DNA of 64,000 nt from JAOAPY01 sp041492185 (GCA_041492185.1 JBGPWL010000006.1:1-64000); one strand, 5' to 3'; counted from the stretch's first letter, positions 34,921 through 44,465 are shown. Notes: generated by a model not told the origin, from the sequence alone. Made by a program: numbers and translations.

Positions 34921-36603
34921 ATGAGCACTGAACCAAACAAAGTCATCTACTCCATGGTCGGCGTCAGTAAGTTCTATGACAAGAAGCCGGTCCTCAAAGA
35001 CATCTATCTCTCCTATTTCTACGGCGCGAAGATTGGCGTCATCGGGCTCAATGGCTCGGGCAAGTCTTCGCTGCTGCGCATACTTGCCGGCGTTGATAAA
35101 GAGTTCAATGGCGAGACGGTGATCTCGCCCGGCCATACCGTTGGTTTTCTCGAACAGGAACCGCTGATTGACGATTCGCGCACCGTGCGTGAAGTCGTCG
35201 AAGAAGCTGTCAAAGAGACCGTCGATCTCTTGAAAGAGTTCGAAGAGATCAACGCGAGCTTTGAGCAACCGATGTCCGATCAGGACATGAATCAATTATT
35301 AGAACGGCAGGGTAAGGTGCAGGAGCGACTGGATCATCAGGACGCGTGGGACCTCGACGCGCGTCTGGAGATGGCGATGGACGCGCTCCGCTGTCCGCAG
35401 GCCGAGACGCCGGTGAAGATTCTGTCGGGTGGCGAGCGTCGCCGAGTTGCGCTGTGTCGTTTGCTGCTGCAGAAACCCGACATCCTTCTGCTTGATGAAC
35501 CTACCAATCATCTTGATGCCGAGTCAGTCGCCTGGCTCGAACATCATTTGCAAAGTTATGCGGGCACAATCATCGCGGTAACGCATGACCGATATTTTCT
35601 CGACAACGTGGCGGGTTGGATTCTGGAACTCGATCGCGGCGCGGGGATTCCGTGGAAAGGGAACTACACGAGTTGGCTGGAACAGAAGCAGGAGCGGCTG
35701 CGGCGCGAAGAGAAGTCCGAGAGCGAACGACAGAAGACTTTGCAGCGCGAGCTGGAATGGATTCGCATGTCGCCGAAAGCGCGACATGCAAAAGGTCAGG
35801 CCCGCGTGAATGCTTACGAGAGTCTGCTGCAAGAGCAAACGGAAAAGCGGCGCGAGGATTTGGAGATTCACATTCCCGCGGGGCCGCGTCTGGGAGATGT
35901 CGTGATCGAAGCGGACAAAGTAAGCAAAGCGTACGGCGACAATCTTTTGGTCGAAGACATGACGTTTGCGCTGCCACCAGGCGGCATCGTCGGCGTGATC
36001 GGTCCGAACGGCGCGGGGAAGACGACTCTGTTTCGCATGATCACAGGACAGGAAGAACCCGACAGCGGAACGATTCGCCTCGGCGAAACCGTGACACTCG
36101 CGTATGTCGATCAAAGCCGCACGCTGGACGAAAACAAATCGATCTGGGAAGAAATCTCAGGCGGCACTGACCTGTTGATGCTCGGCACGCGTGAAGTGAA
36201 CTCGCGCGCGTACGTCGGACGATTCAATTTTTCCGGTTCGGATCAGCAAAAGAAAGTGTCCATGTTGTCGGGCGGCGAACGCAATCGCGTGCACCTCGCG
36301 AAGATGTTGAAAGAAGGTGCTAATGTCTTGCTGCTCGACGAGCCTACGAACGATCTCGACGTGAACACGCTACGCGCGCTGGAAGAGGCTTTGGAAGACT
36401 TCGCTGGTTGCGCAGTGGTTATCTCTCACGATCGCTGGTTTCTGGATCGCATCGCTACGCACATACTCGCATTCGAAGGCGACAGCAAGGTTGTCTGGTT
36501 CGAAGGCAACTATTCTGAATACGAGGCGGATCGAAAAACTCGCCTCGGCGCCGTCGCAGACCAACCGCACCGGATCAAATATCGACAATTAACGCGCGGG
36601 TGA
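34921..36603 (+). CDS. ettA: Energy-dependent translational throttle protein EttA (ABC-F)
   Basis: EttA is an ABC-F ATPase that binds the ribosomal E site and gates early elongation according to the ATP/ADP ratio. The 560-residue protein has two ABC domains without membrane helices. Walker A motifs are GLNGSGKSS (about 38-46) and GPNGAGKTT (about 361-369). Signature motifs are LSGGERRRVAL and LSGGERNRVHL, with Walker B LLLDEPTNHLD and LLLDEPTNDLD. The interdomain linker SWLEQKQERLRREEK and the EWIRMSPKARHAKGQARVNA segment are typical of EttA rather than Uup. The length is normal. No clear Shine-Dalgarno is seen before the ATG, which sits just after a palindrome. Confidence 0.95.
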   Translation: MSTEPNKVIYSMVGVSKFYDKKPVLKDIYLSYFYGAKIGVIGLNGSGKSSLLRILAGVDKEFNGETVISPGHTVGFLEQEPLIDDSRTVREVVEEAVKETVDLLKEFEEINASFEQPMSDQDMNQLLERQGKVQERLDHQDAWDLDARLEMAMDALRCPQAETPVKILSGGERRRVALCRLLLQKPDILLLDEPTNHLDAESVAWLEHHLQSYAGTIIAVTHDRYFLDNVAGWILELDRGAGIPWKGNYTSWLEQKQERLRREEKSESERQKTLQRELEWIRMSPKARHAKGQARVNAYESLLQEQTEKRREDLEIHIPAGPRLGDVVIEADKVSKAYGDNLLVEDMTFALPPGGIVGVIGPNGAGKTTLFRMITGQEEPDSGTIRLGETVTLAYVDQSRTLDENKSIWEEISGGTDLLMLGTREVNSRAYVGRFNFSGSDQQKKVSMLSGGERNRVHLAKMLKEGANVLLLDEPTNDLDVNTLRALEEALEDFAGCAVVISHDRWFLDRIATHILAFEGDSKVVWFEGNYSEYEADRKTRLGAVADQPHRIKYRQLTRG

Positions 36604-36681
36604 ATTTCGACTTTCGGATTGCGGGCTTTCACAATTCGAATTAGAACCAGATTGCGTCGGGAAGTCCTGACTTGGGCCTTT

Positions 36682-37203
36682 CTATTCCTCACCTGCCTCG
36701 GAAAGCAACCGTCTACGCACTTTTTCCTCAAGATAGAAGCCAGTTTTTCCGAGTTTGTCGTAGTACGGCTTGACTTCCGCGATCACACCCGCATCTTTCA
36801 GCATATTCAGGACGTTTAAGGTTCTGATCACGGTCAACTGCATTGTCTCAGCGCGCTTGGACCCTTTCTTTTCATCCATCAGCACAGCAGATTGTCTGTA
36901 GTCAGCTTGCGCGATGGCCGCTGCTTCTCCCTCACCCAAGTCAGCCTTCAGGTAACTCTTGACGAGCTCATCAGCTTCGTAACAGTCAACAAAGAATCCT
37001 GTCATTTCGGCGACAAGTTTTCGTAGGCGACGCTTGCCTTTATGTGGCGCTTTGTAGGCTTCACGTTTGACTTCAGGAGGGATGAGAACCTGCTTAAACA
37101 GAAAAGGTAGGAACTGCGCGATCTCCAGTCCTACCAGGCGTGTAAGCAGGGTAGTATCGATGACCGCTATAGGCAGGCCGCCCCTTTGAGAATGTCGGGC
37201 CAT
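36682..37203 (-). CDS. PIN-domain (DUF3368-like) ribonuclease, partner of the TIR gene
   Basis: The 173-residue protein has the acidic residues of a PIN nuclease: Asp16 in VIDTTLLTRL, Glu44 in IPPEVKREAY, Glu91/Glu93 in LGEGEAAAIAQA and Asp110 in VLMDEKKG. The LGEGEA motif is characteristic of the DUF3368/VapC-like group of RNA-cleaving proteins. The C-terminal extension (about 120-173) with LNVLNMLKDAGVIAEVKPYY is typical of DUF3368. Its ATG overlaps the stop of the TIR gene by one base (TAATG), so the two are translated from one message. There is no small antitoxin of the usual UPF0175 type beside it; the TIR-TM protein occupies that place. Confidence 0.8.
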   Translation of the reverse strand: MARHSQRGGLPIAVIDTTLLTRLVGLEIAQFLPFLFKQVLIPPEVKREAYKAPHKGKRRLRKLVAEMTGFFVDCYEADELVKSYLKADLGEGEAAAIAQADYRQSAVLMDEKKGSKRAETMQLTVIRTLNVLNMLKDAGVIAEVKPYYDKLGKTGFYLEEKVRRRLLSEAGEE

Positions 37204-37691
37204 TACTTGTCATCGGTAACCAGTTGACTAAGCGCTACCAGTCCGAGAACGATACTGGCTATCCACCCAAGAGCGGTGAGATCTTTCTTCCACTGCTGCT
37301 GACTGCGTATTTGGTTGAGGACGTTGATGAGATCATGTTCATGCGCGGTCGCGTCGGAGCGATTGAAGTAGACAATGCGATCATCAGGGAGACCTTGTAT
37401 TGGGACTCCTTGCTCTATTAATGCAATGACCGGCTTGCTAGCTTGCGCGGCGGTAAGAAGCTCATTGTTAACCAGGCTCATCAACGGCGCCTGCGCAGTA
37501 CGGGTGATCAAGGCAATCACCGCGTCGCTTTGCCTGATTTTTGTTTGTGTATCAACGCTGATCCCATTTGCAGGGTGTTGAGTGCGATCCGGCAATAGAA
37601 TCGAGATGTCGTAGGCAGCAGCTACCGCGCGCAGTCGCGCCGCGATTGGCGCATCCCACGGACCAACAGCATAGCTAAGGAAAACTTTCAC
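37203..37691 (-). CDS. TIR-like domain protein with a C-terminal membrane helix
   Basis: The 162-residue protein starts at a GTG. Residues 1-110 form a TIR-like fold: KVFLSYAVGPWDAPIAARLR, then KIRQSDAVIALITRTAQ and VNNELLTAAQASKPVIALIE, with Glu77 in the position of the catalytic Glu of NADase TIRs. A single membrane helix at about 138-157 (ALGWIASIVLGLVALSQLV) places it at the inner membrane with the TIR in the cytoplasm. It is followed with one-base overlap by a PIN nuclease. Only a weak ribosome site is seen; TATAGAAT eight or nine bases before the GTG could be a -10 box giving a nearly leaderless message. The TIR call is by pattern and is slightly less certain than that at 1567. Confidence 0.72.
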   Translation of the reverse strand: MKVFLSYAVGPWDAPIAARLRAVAAAYDISILLPDRTQHPANGISVDTQTKIRQSDAVIALITRTAQAPLMSLVNNELLTAAQASKPVIALIEQGVPIQGLPDDRIVYFNRSDATAHEHDLINVLNQIRSQQQWKKDLTALGWIASIVLGLVALSQLVTDDK

Positions 37692-37791
37692 GGTGCAATT
37701 CTATACTTCGACCGCCAGAAAGGGAATCAGTCCTCGAAGTGTTCGGAAGGCGAGAATTCGTGCTGCCTTTCTTAGGGTCAATGGAAGCTAT

Positions 37792-37842
<51 letters not shown>

Positions 37843-37865
37843 TCGTCATCCGTCGTTATTCGAGA

Positions 37866-38261
37866 TTAACGCGACGCCACACGCTTTAGTCCGTCAACTG
37901 ACCTACCAGCGTAGAGGCACGAGGTCGGGCCGGCGACCAGGGCGCCGGAGATGTTGGTCTCGCCAACGCCCGGTGCTCCTGTGTGATTGTGGTTGATGTG
38001 GATGCCATACCAGACGACGACATCCGCATCTTTCAGCGACTGGCCATTGACGAAGGCGTCGAGGTTAGCTGAAGTATTTGTGCGCACGGCGCTATCGTCA
38101 ATCTCGGCTGAGTTGTAACTCAGGAACCAGACATCGCCTTTGCCATAAGCGTCGTTGAGCGCCGTGCCATCGTTGACGTTGGGAAAAATCTGATAAGCAC
38201 TGCGCGTAATGGAATTCTCAATAATCCAGTATATCGATTTCTTATCACGAGAGACTATCAC
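37866..38261 (-). pseudogene. C-terminal fragment of a copper amine oxidase-like gene
   Basis: The frame reads NDGTALNDAYGKGDVWFLSY and then AEIDDSAVRT, LDAFVNGQSLKDADVVVWYG and HINHNHTG, which resembles the end of copper amine oxidases: the EIDDG region, the VNGE strand and the DVVLWYGxHFxH metal-ligand region. About 130 residues remain of a protein normally over 600, with no topaquinone site and no signal peptide. A stop lies just upstream in frame. It is a decayed remnant sitting between the truncated and the intact tRNA-Glu copies. Confidence 0.6.
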
Positions 38262-38340
38262 AGATGTGATGATGAGATAAGAGATTCACGCAGCGAGGCG
38301 CGTCAACGCGAAGTGGAACCGGACCCGATGAGGCGTTCAT

Positions 38341-38416
38341 TGGCGTCCCGTACGGGAATCGAACCCGTGTTACCGCCGTGAAAGGGCGGTGTCCTAGGCC
38401 TCTAGACGAACGGGAC
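38341..38416 (-). tRNA. tRNA-Glu (anticodon TTC), CCA encoded
   Basis: Read on the minus strand, GTCCCGT (acceptor 5') pairs with ACGGGAC, and the anticodon stem CCGCC/GGCGG holds the loop CTTTCAC, with anticodon TTC. The T arm is CGGGTTCGATTCCCG, and the D arm TCTAGAGGCCTAGGA fits Glu tRNAs. Discriminator G and CCA (38341-38343) are encoded. The partial copy at 37792-37842 is related. Confidence 0.95.
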
Positions 38417-38504
38417 GCAAGGCGGGATCAACAAACTACCGTACAAGTTTGGAGAGTGTCAAACGCGCGAGCTTTTACGTTCGAGTGGTGTCCGAATTCA
38501 TTTC

Positions 38505-38594
38505 TCTATGCGATCTGTGTCTTCGGTGGTGAGCGGTTCTGAATGTTCCTTTTCACTACAAAGTCACAATGGACTCAGAGGCTGCGCAGAGAAA
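38505..38594. repeat. Degenerate family A repeat
   Basis: TATGCGATCTGTGTCTTCGG, followed by TGGTGA, then CACTACAAAGTCACAATGGA and CTCAGAGGCTGCGCAGAG, resemble the two arms of the family A element at 46331-46462 but with more mismatches. It lies upstream of the tRNA and downstream of the flavoprotein gene. Confidence 0.5.
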
Positions 38595-38617
38595 AGACGC
38601 TCGAACCAGGACGCGAC

Positions 38618-39898
38618 CTATGTTTGGGTTTCCACGTGTACTCGCCGCACACCGAACGCGAGCACGCGCGCCGGCAGATCGCGAATGATCGGTATGCGAA
38701 GGATGAAGCGCATGAAAGAAGGAAGCTGTAATGGCTTGTCAGATTTTAGCGCGGCGGCAATGATGCGTTTCTGAATCTGAGTTTGGATACACTGAATTAC
38801 TTTCACCGGCCACTCGCGTTGACGTTGGACCTCGCGTAGATCTTCAATGGCGAGCTTTCCTATCTTCAGCGGCTTGCCCAAAACGTTTGCCGCGACCACC
38901 GCATCCTGAATCGAGTAGTTGATGCCGACGCCACCAACGGGCGACATCACGTGGGCAGCATCACCGATCAAAAGCAGACCGGGCGCGTACCAGCGCGGCA
39001 CGCGGCTCGACTCGACCGAGAGCACCGCGACCTGTTTCCAATCTTTCAAGTATTCAATGCGATCGGGAAATTCGGTTAGCAACTCGGCAATCGATCGACG
39101 CAGCGCCTCGAGACCGGCGGCGCGCACCTGGCTGAAACTTCCTTTCATGATCACAAACCCGACTTGCCATTCGTTGAGCCGGTCGAGCAGCACCAGCGCG
39201 TGGCCGCGACCAAAATGGCCGAGCGCGCCTTCCGGATCTCCATCGAGGCGCGGAATGCGAAACCAGAGAATGTCCATCGGCGGCGAAGTCTTTACGGGAT
39301 CGAAGCCCGCGAGTTTCCTGACTCTCGACGAACGACCATCCGCGCCAACCGTCAACGTAGCACGCACTTCATGCCAGCCATCCGACGATCGATAAACAAC
39401 TCCGCGCACGGTCCTGTCTTCTTCGATCAGTTCCTGCACACTCGCGCCCATCAACAAGCGAAAGCTCGGATAGCGCTTCGCCTCGTTCGTTATGAACTCG
39501 AGAAACTGCGCCTGCGGCAGCATGGCGATAAACGGAAACTTTTTTTCGACGCGACGAAAGTCGGCGATGGTTACAGGACCACTGGGCGTGGCGAACGCGG
39601 CCTGGTGAATCTCGCTGTGACGCAGTTGCAGCAGGCGATCGGCGAGCCCGAGTTCATCCAAGATGTGCAACACGGATGGATGGATCGTGTCGCCGCGAAA
39701 GTCGCGATCGAAATCTTCATGCGCTTCGAGCAGCGTCACTGAAATTCCCTGACGCGCCAGCAACAAGGCGAGCACCGCGCCGCCCGGACCAGCGCCGACG
39801 ATGCAGCACGTTGTCTCGGATGTGTCGACAATCTGGCGCGCATCATTGTGTTCGTCATCCTGGCGTTCGACCGTTGCGTCTGACTTTGGTTTCGTCAT
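38618..39898 (-). CDS. FAD-dependent monooxygenase/oxidoreductase (PHBH fold)
   Basis: The 426-residue protein has the dinucleotide-binding start TCCIVGAGPGGAVLALLLAR at about 31-50, the second FAD motif in VGADGRSSRVRKLAG near 190, and LLIGDAAHVMSPVGGVGINY near 317, the GD motif of class A flavin monooxygenases. RGDTIHPSVLHILDELGL is also usual in these. Substrates range from aromatics to polyketides and cannot be told. The N-terminal 30 residues are polar, with no signal peptide. It stands alone, between repeats on both sides. Confidence 0.85.
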   Translation of the reverse strand: MTKPKSDATVERQDDEHNDARQIVDTSETTCCIVGAGPGGAVLALLLARQGISVTLLEAHEDFDRDFRGDTIHPSVLHILDELGLADRLLQLRHSEIHQAAFATPSGPVTIADFRRVEKKFPFIAMLPQAQFLEFITNEAKRYPSFRLLMGASVQELIEEDRTVRGVVYRSSDGWHEVRATLTVGADGRSSRVRKLAGFDPVKTSPPMDILWFRIPRLDGDPEGALGHFGRGHALVLLDRLNEWQVGFVIMKGSFSQVRAAGLEALRRSIAELLTEFPDRIEYLKDWKQVAVLSVESSRVPRWYAPGLLLIGDAAHVMSPVGGVGINYSIQDAVVAANVLGKPLKIGKLAIEDLREVQRQREWPVKVIQCIQTQIQKRIIAAALKSDKPLQLPSFMRFILRIPIIRDLPARVLAFGVRRVHVETQT

Positions 39899-39900
39899 TT

Positions 39901-39962
39901 TTCGTGTGAATTCGTGGATCGTTCTCCCTGACCAAAAACTCGATCCACGAAATTACACGAAA
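39901..39962. repeat. Family C inverted repeat (TTCGTGTGAATTCGTGGATC)
   Basis: The arm at 39901-39921 pairs almost perfectly with CGATCCACGAAATTACACGA at 39941-39960, a hairpin of about 21 bp with a 19-base loop. Other copies lie at 44571-44634 (both arms) and 19331-19353 (one arm, inside the ComEA-like gene). Confidence 0.8.
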
Positions 39963-40333
39963 CGGTACGAATTAGACTACTGCAAAGCAACCACTCGTAA
40001 CCAGTGTTCATCATTGCCAACGGATCTCCCCGCGTTTCCTAACCGTAACTTTTTCGGCCTCGGCGGTAATAAGCACTAGAGCGTTTCTTTCCAAAAGCCA
40101 AACCTGAGCGGAGTTGTCTGCTCAGCGGACGGAAGAACCGCCGCACCCTGATGGCTGAGAACTTCATTAATGCGCTTGAAGAAAACGATCTAGGCGGGCT
40201 GCTCGGACTTTGGAGGGCGCCCGCGATACCGCGAAGGTTGGATTGACAAATCGCTGATGCCTTTTTCGGGCGTAACGAATCACAGCCTGGCATTGCGTCT
40301 CCCCGCACTAAACCCACAACTCCGGAGGTCTCC
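39963..40333. other. Intergenic region before the TonB gene
   Basis: No gene or RNA is recognised. An ACTCCGGAGGT segment ending just before the ATG at 40334 supplies a strong ribosome site (GGAGG). A promoter for the TonB gene presumably lies in this stretch. Confidence 0.4.
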
Positions 40334-41629
40334 ATGAAAAGATGCAACGCCTGCGACGAAGAATTTGAAGATAGGTTTAGTTTCTGTCCGGTTGACGGCA
40401 CGCCGCTAAACGAATTGGCGGCCGCACTGGTTGGCCACCACACGCCACGCGACACGATCGCGTTTGCGACTGACGATGTTGCACTGACAAATGTTTATTC
40501 GACTCGGACGCCGCGCGAGTTTCAGGTAACGATGATGAACAGCGCTGGGTTGTTACCGCGATTAGCAGTCGAACTTCAATTCGTTGCTTATCAACTCAAA
40601 CAAGCCTGGCCGCAATTGAAACGCGATCCTACAGGCTTTGCCAGACGCGAAGCCGTCGAGATGGCGCATCGGTTCAAGCGAACTGTGTTGACGCGTGACG
40701 TTCTCACCGGCACTGTGACTGCCGTTTTCTTAGTGCTGTCGGCCGTGTTGTCTTTAATCCTGCTGGGACGCGCGGCGCCAAAGCACAGTGATGTGGCCCA
40801 GACGGATCTCGAAGATGTAATTCAATTTGTGGCGTTCGATGTTCCAAACCAAAACGATCCCACCGGCGCGGGGGTGGGCGCGGGCTCGCAAGGACGGGTC
40901 GGTTTTGATCGCGGCAAGGGAGAAGGATCAGAACGCGAGCCGAAGCGCGCGAGTGGAGGCGGCGGAGGTGGCCTGCATGATCCATCGGACGCGCAGAATG
41001 GGCGCCCGCCGCAGCCCTCCGCGATACCGGCTCCGATTCCCAAGACTCCTCCTCTTAATAAGATGACGTTGCCGGAAGCCGGAATCGATATCGATCCCGC
41101 GCTATGGAAAGAGTTGCCAATGTCTATGTTTGGCGATCCACGATCGAAATCGACGACGGCTTCGAATGGACCGGGCAATGACGGCGGAATGGGAAATGGA
41201 AACGGCACCGGCATAGGCGAGGGAATTGGAAACGGTTTTGGCCCAGGCGAGAAGGGCAACATAGGCGGTGACAAGCGACGCCCTGGCGGCGGTGGAATCG
41301 GAGGCGCGCCACGTGGTAATAATCCCAACGATCCTGATCATGTGTACACGGGACCGCAGGTCGATCGACGCGCACGAGTGTTATCAAAACCTGAACCACA
41401 ATACTCGGAAGAAGCCAGAAGGAATCTCGTCACCGGCACAGTCGTGCTGCGCGTGGTCTTTTCAGAATCAGGCGAAGTGACAAACATTCGCACGATCAAA
41501 TCCCTGCCGGGTGGGTTAACAGAAAAGGCCATGGCCGCCGCGCGACAGATTCGTTTCGTGCCGGCAACTCGAAACGGTCAACCAGTGTCGGTGTACATGC
41601 AGTTGGAATACAACTTCAATTTGTATTGA
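40334..41629 (+). CDS. Zinc-ribbon-tipped energy transducer TonB
   Basis: The 431-residue protein starts with a cytoplasmic zinc-ribbon-like motif (KRCNACDEEFEDRFSFCPVD, Cys4, Cys7, Cys18). One membrane helix follows near 120-142 (LTGTVTAVFLVLSAVLSLIL), then a long Gly/Pro/Asn-rich periplasmic spacer (about 165-340). The C-terminal TonB domain reads PEPQYSEEARRNLVTGTVVL, GEVTNIRTIKSLPGGLTEKA and AAARQIRFVPATRNGQPVSV. TonB couples the proton gradient to outer-membrane receptors, and a large TonB-dependent receptor lies at 47852. The zinc-ribbon tip is unusual compared with textbook TonB. GGAGG lies 8 bases before the ATG. Confidence 0.88.
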   Translation: MKRCNACDEEFEDRFSFCPVDGTPLNELAAALVGHHTPRDTIAFATDDVALTNVYSTRTPREFQVTMMNSAGLLPRLAVELQFVAYQLKQAWPQLKRDPTGFARREAVEMAHRFKRTVLTRDVLTGTVTAVFLVLSAVLSLILLGRAAPKHSDVAQTDLEDVIQFVAFDVPNQNDPTGAGVGAGSQGRVGFDRGKGEGSEREPKRASGGGGGGLHDPSDAQNGRPPQPSAIPAPIPKTPPLNKMTLPEAGIDIDPALWKELPMSMFGDPRSKSTTASNGPGNDGGMGNGNGTGIGEGIGNGFGPGEKGNIGGDKRRPGGGGIGGAPRGNNPNDPDHVYTGPQVDRRARVLSKPEPQYSEEARRNLVTGTVVLRVVFSESGEVTNIRTIKSLPGGLTEKAMAAARQIRFVPATRNGQPVSVYMQLEYNFNLY

Positions 41630-41825
41630 GTCCGGCCATCGCGAGCGCGACCGTGCGCATCAATGCAGTTGTCATTCGCAAGCTCTCCCTCTTTTCACGT
41701 TCTATCCCCAGGGCAATCGGGAACAGAGGCTGAGGTTAGGTAGTTAACGAACCTCGGGAATATTCATTCTTCGCTCGATGTCCCAGACCGTCGCGCTTGC
41801 TCGCAGTGTGCCTAAGGAGGAAACC

Positions 41826-44465
41826 ATGCATCGTAGATTATTTTTCAAATCACTCTCAGCGTTGTCGATTACGGCCGCTGTCATCATGGCGATTGCCTCG
41901 CTCAAGAGTTCGACTGTTGTCGCCCAATCCCAATCGTCGGAGACGCAGGGTTCACTTCAAGTCGTGGATTCAAGCGGCAAGCCGAAGGCCGTATGCCCGC
42001 TCAAGCACACCGACGTCAAGGCAGAGATTAGCGGATTCCTCTCGCGCGTCGTCGTCACGCAGGAGTTTGAAAATCCCTTCAAAGAAAAAATCGAAGCAGT
42101 GTATACGTTTCCCTTGCCGCAAGATGCCGCCGTTGATGACATGACGATGATCGTCGGCGATCGCACCGTGCGCGGAAAAATACTGCGACGCGAAGAGGCC
42201 CAGGCGGTTTATGAAGCCGCAAAATCGAACGGTCAGGTTGCCGGGCTGCTCGATCAGGAACGGCCAAACATCTTCACGCAATCCGTCGCGAACATTCTTC
42301 CCGGCGAGCAGGTTAAGATCACGATCAGCTACGTCGAGACTTTACATTATGAAAACGGTTCGTACGAATTTGTTTTTCCGATGGTTGTTGGCCCGCGTTA
42401 CGTTCCGGGCACGCCGACGGGTGCGCAAGGAAATGGTTTCTCGCCTGACACTAATCGGGTGCCGGATGCGTCGAGCATTACCCCGCAACCTGCGCCCGCG
42501 GGCCTGCGCGCAGGTCACGACATTTCGCTCGAGGTGACGCTCGATGCCGGCGTTCCGATCGAAGGGCTGACGTCAAAGACGCACCCTGTCGACGTGGACC
42601 GCCCGGACCTGCATCACGCTCGCGTGCGACTAAGAAACAGTTCCGAGATTCCAAACAAGGACTTCATTCTGCGTTACGACGTGGCAGGCGCCAAAATCGA
42701 AGATGCTTTGCTGACTCACCGTTCGGACAGAGGCGGCTTCTTCACGTTGATTCTGCAACCACCTGAGCGCGTGACGGCGGAAGATGTGATGCCAAAGGAA
42801 CTAGTGTTTGTGTTGGACACGTCTGGTTCGATGAGCGGCATTCCGATCGAGAAAGCAAAAGAGACGATGAAGCTCGCGCTCGATAATCTTTATCCTTACG
42901 ACACTTTCAACCTGATTACTTTTTCGGGCGACGAGCACATTCTGTTTCCCGCTCCCGTGCCGGCAACGCCAGAGAACCTGCGCAAGGCGCAGAAGTTTCT
43001 GGAGTCGCGCGAGGGCGGCGGCGGCACGGAGATGATGAAAGCGATCAGAGCTTCGATGGATCCATCGGACGCACAGGACCACGTGCGCATCGTTTGTTTC
43101 ATGACCGATGGTTACGTCGGCAATGACATGGAGATCATTTCCGAAGTGCAGAAGCACAAGAACGCGCGCGTGTTTGCCTTCGGCATCGGCAACAGCGTGA
43201 ATCGTTTTCTGCTCGACAACATGGCGAAGTATGGCCGGGGCGAAGTTGAATACGTCGGCTTGAATGACGATGGCTCGGCAGCGGCGCGGCGCTTTCATGA
43301 ACGCGTGCGCAATCCTCTGCTGACAGACATTTCCGTGGACTGGAACGGATTGCCGGTCGCGGATGTTTATCCAAATCAGATCCCCGATCTCTTCAGCGCG
43401 AAACCGGTGGTGCTCACCGGGCGATTTACCGGCAGTGGCCGCGGCGTGATTCGGTTGAAAGGAAAAGTGTCGGGGCGCGATATTGTGCGCGAGATTCCCG
43501 TCGTGTTTCCCGAATCGCAGGCGCAGCACGAGGTGCTCGCAACGCTTTGGGCACGCACACGTGTCGATGATCTGATGAGCCAGGATTTCAACGGGATGCA
43601 GGAAGGCAACATGAAACCCGAGTTGAAAGAGACGATCACGCAGCTCGGTCTCGAGTATCGCCTGATGACGCAGTTCACTTCGTTCGTTGCAGTCGAAGAG
43701 ATGATCGTAACTGATGGTGGAAAGCCGCGACGGATTGATGTGCCGGTTGAAGTACCGGAAGGCGTGAATCGCGAGGGCGTTTTTGGTGCGGAGCGAATCG
43801 CCCAAGCCCCGTACTCGCCAGTTAACGGTCAGGCTTACGGCAATTTTGCTCTGTTAAGTTCCGGAACTGCAAATGCCGTAACCAAGTCGGGGAGTAACTC
43901 AACTAAATCAAAGGCGCGGCGCAGTACGTCGAACGGCGCTGGAATCGGCACCGGCAGCGGGAGCGGCAGCGGCAGTGGTACCGGTCCGGGACGTGGCGGC
44001 AATGTCGGCGGCGGAAATCGCAGCGCCGGTGGAGGAGCCGCAGGGTCCGCGCCCAGCCCAACACCGATGCAGTCCACAACTAATGTAGTAACGGTCAACA
44101 GCGGGAGCGCGGAACTGCTTATGACGGACACCGCGCGCGTACTTTCACCGGAGCAGCAGAAGGAGGCGCTCCTGCAAGCAAAGCTCCATCACTCGATCTT
44201 CGCGGTGATCGAACGGTTGAAAAATAAAAATGCAAAGCCCGGCGCGGACGAAGCGAAATTCATTCGCGACGGCAAGGCCGAGATCCAGATCTGGTTGACG
44301 GACAAGTCAGACGAAACTCTCGCTCAGCTCAAGGCACTCGGCTTCGAAGTTGTACTTGATCCGAAGACGGCGAAACTGGTTATTGGCCGTCTGTCGATTG
44401 AAAAACTGGCGGCGCTCGCAGACTTGAAATCGGTGCGCTACATTGCGCCTCAGTTTGTTCGGTAG
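41826..44465 (+). CDS. Exported VIT and von Willebrand A domain protein
   Basis: The 879-residue protein begins MHRRLFFKSLSALSITAAVI, a signal sequence with a Tat-like RRLFFK. A VIT domain (about 55-165) follows, with VCPLKHTDVKAEISGFLSRV and YTFPLPQDAAVDDM, then a vWA domain near 325-480 with the MIDAS motif FVLDTSGSMSG. A Gly/Ser/Thr spacer (about 700-755, GTGSGSGSGSGTGPG) leads to a C-terminal domain with VLSPEQQKEALLQAKLHHSI. This is the inter-alpha-trypsin inhibitor-like layout common in Gram-negatives, with an adhesion or complex-building role assumed. ATG 41826 is preferred over 41778 because AAGGAGG lies at 41814-41820, 5 bases before it. Confidence 0.88.
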   Translation: MHRRLFFKSLSALSITAAVIMAIASLKSSTVVAQSQSSETQGSLQVVDSSGKPKAVCPLKHTDVKAEISGFLSRVVVTQEFENPFKEKIEAVYTFPLPQDAAVDDMTMIVGDRTVRGKILRREEAQAVYEAAKSNGQVAGLLDQERPNIFTQSVANILPGEQVKITISYVETLHYENGSYEFVFPMVVGPRYVPGTPTGAQGNGFSPDTNRVPDASSITPQPAPAGLRAGHDISLEVTLDAGVPIEGLTSKTHPVDVDRPDLHHARVRLRNSSEIPNKDFILRYDVAGAKIEDALLTHRSDRGGFFTLILQPPERVTAEDVMPKELVFVLDTSGSMSGIPIEKAKETMKLALDNLYPYDTFNLITFSGDEHILFPAPVPATPENLRKAQKFLESREGGGGTEMMKAIRASMDPSDAQDHVRIVCFMTDGYVGNDMEIISEVQKHKNARVFAFGIGNSVNRFLLDNMAKYGRGEVEYVGLNDDGSAAARRFHERVRNPLLTDISVDWNGLPVADVYPNQIPDLFSAKPVVLTGRFTGSGRGVIRLKGKVSGRDIVREIPVVFPESQAQHEVLATLWARTRVDDLMSQDFNGMQEGNMKPELKETITQLGLEYRLMTQFTSFVAVEEMIVTDGGKPRRIDVPVEVPEGVNREGVFGAERIAQAPYSPVNGQAYGNFALLSSGTANAVTKSGSNSTKSKARRSTSNGAGIGTGSGSGSGSGTGPGRGGNVGGGNRSAGGGAAGSAPSPTPMQSTTNVVTVNSGSAELLMTDTARVLSPEQQKEALLQAKLHHSIFAVIERLKNKNAKPGADEAKFIRDGKAEIQIWLTDKSDETLAQLKALGFEVVLDPKTAKLVIGRLSIEKLAALADLKSVRYIAPQFVR

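Noticed and set aside
42801..43805. 334-codon minus-strand frame opposite the vWA domain
   Set aside because: It shadows the MIDAS-containing vWA domain, is His/Arg-rich and lacks any family pattern.
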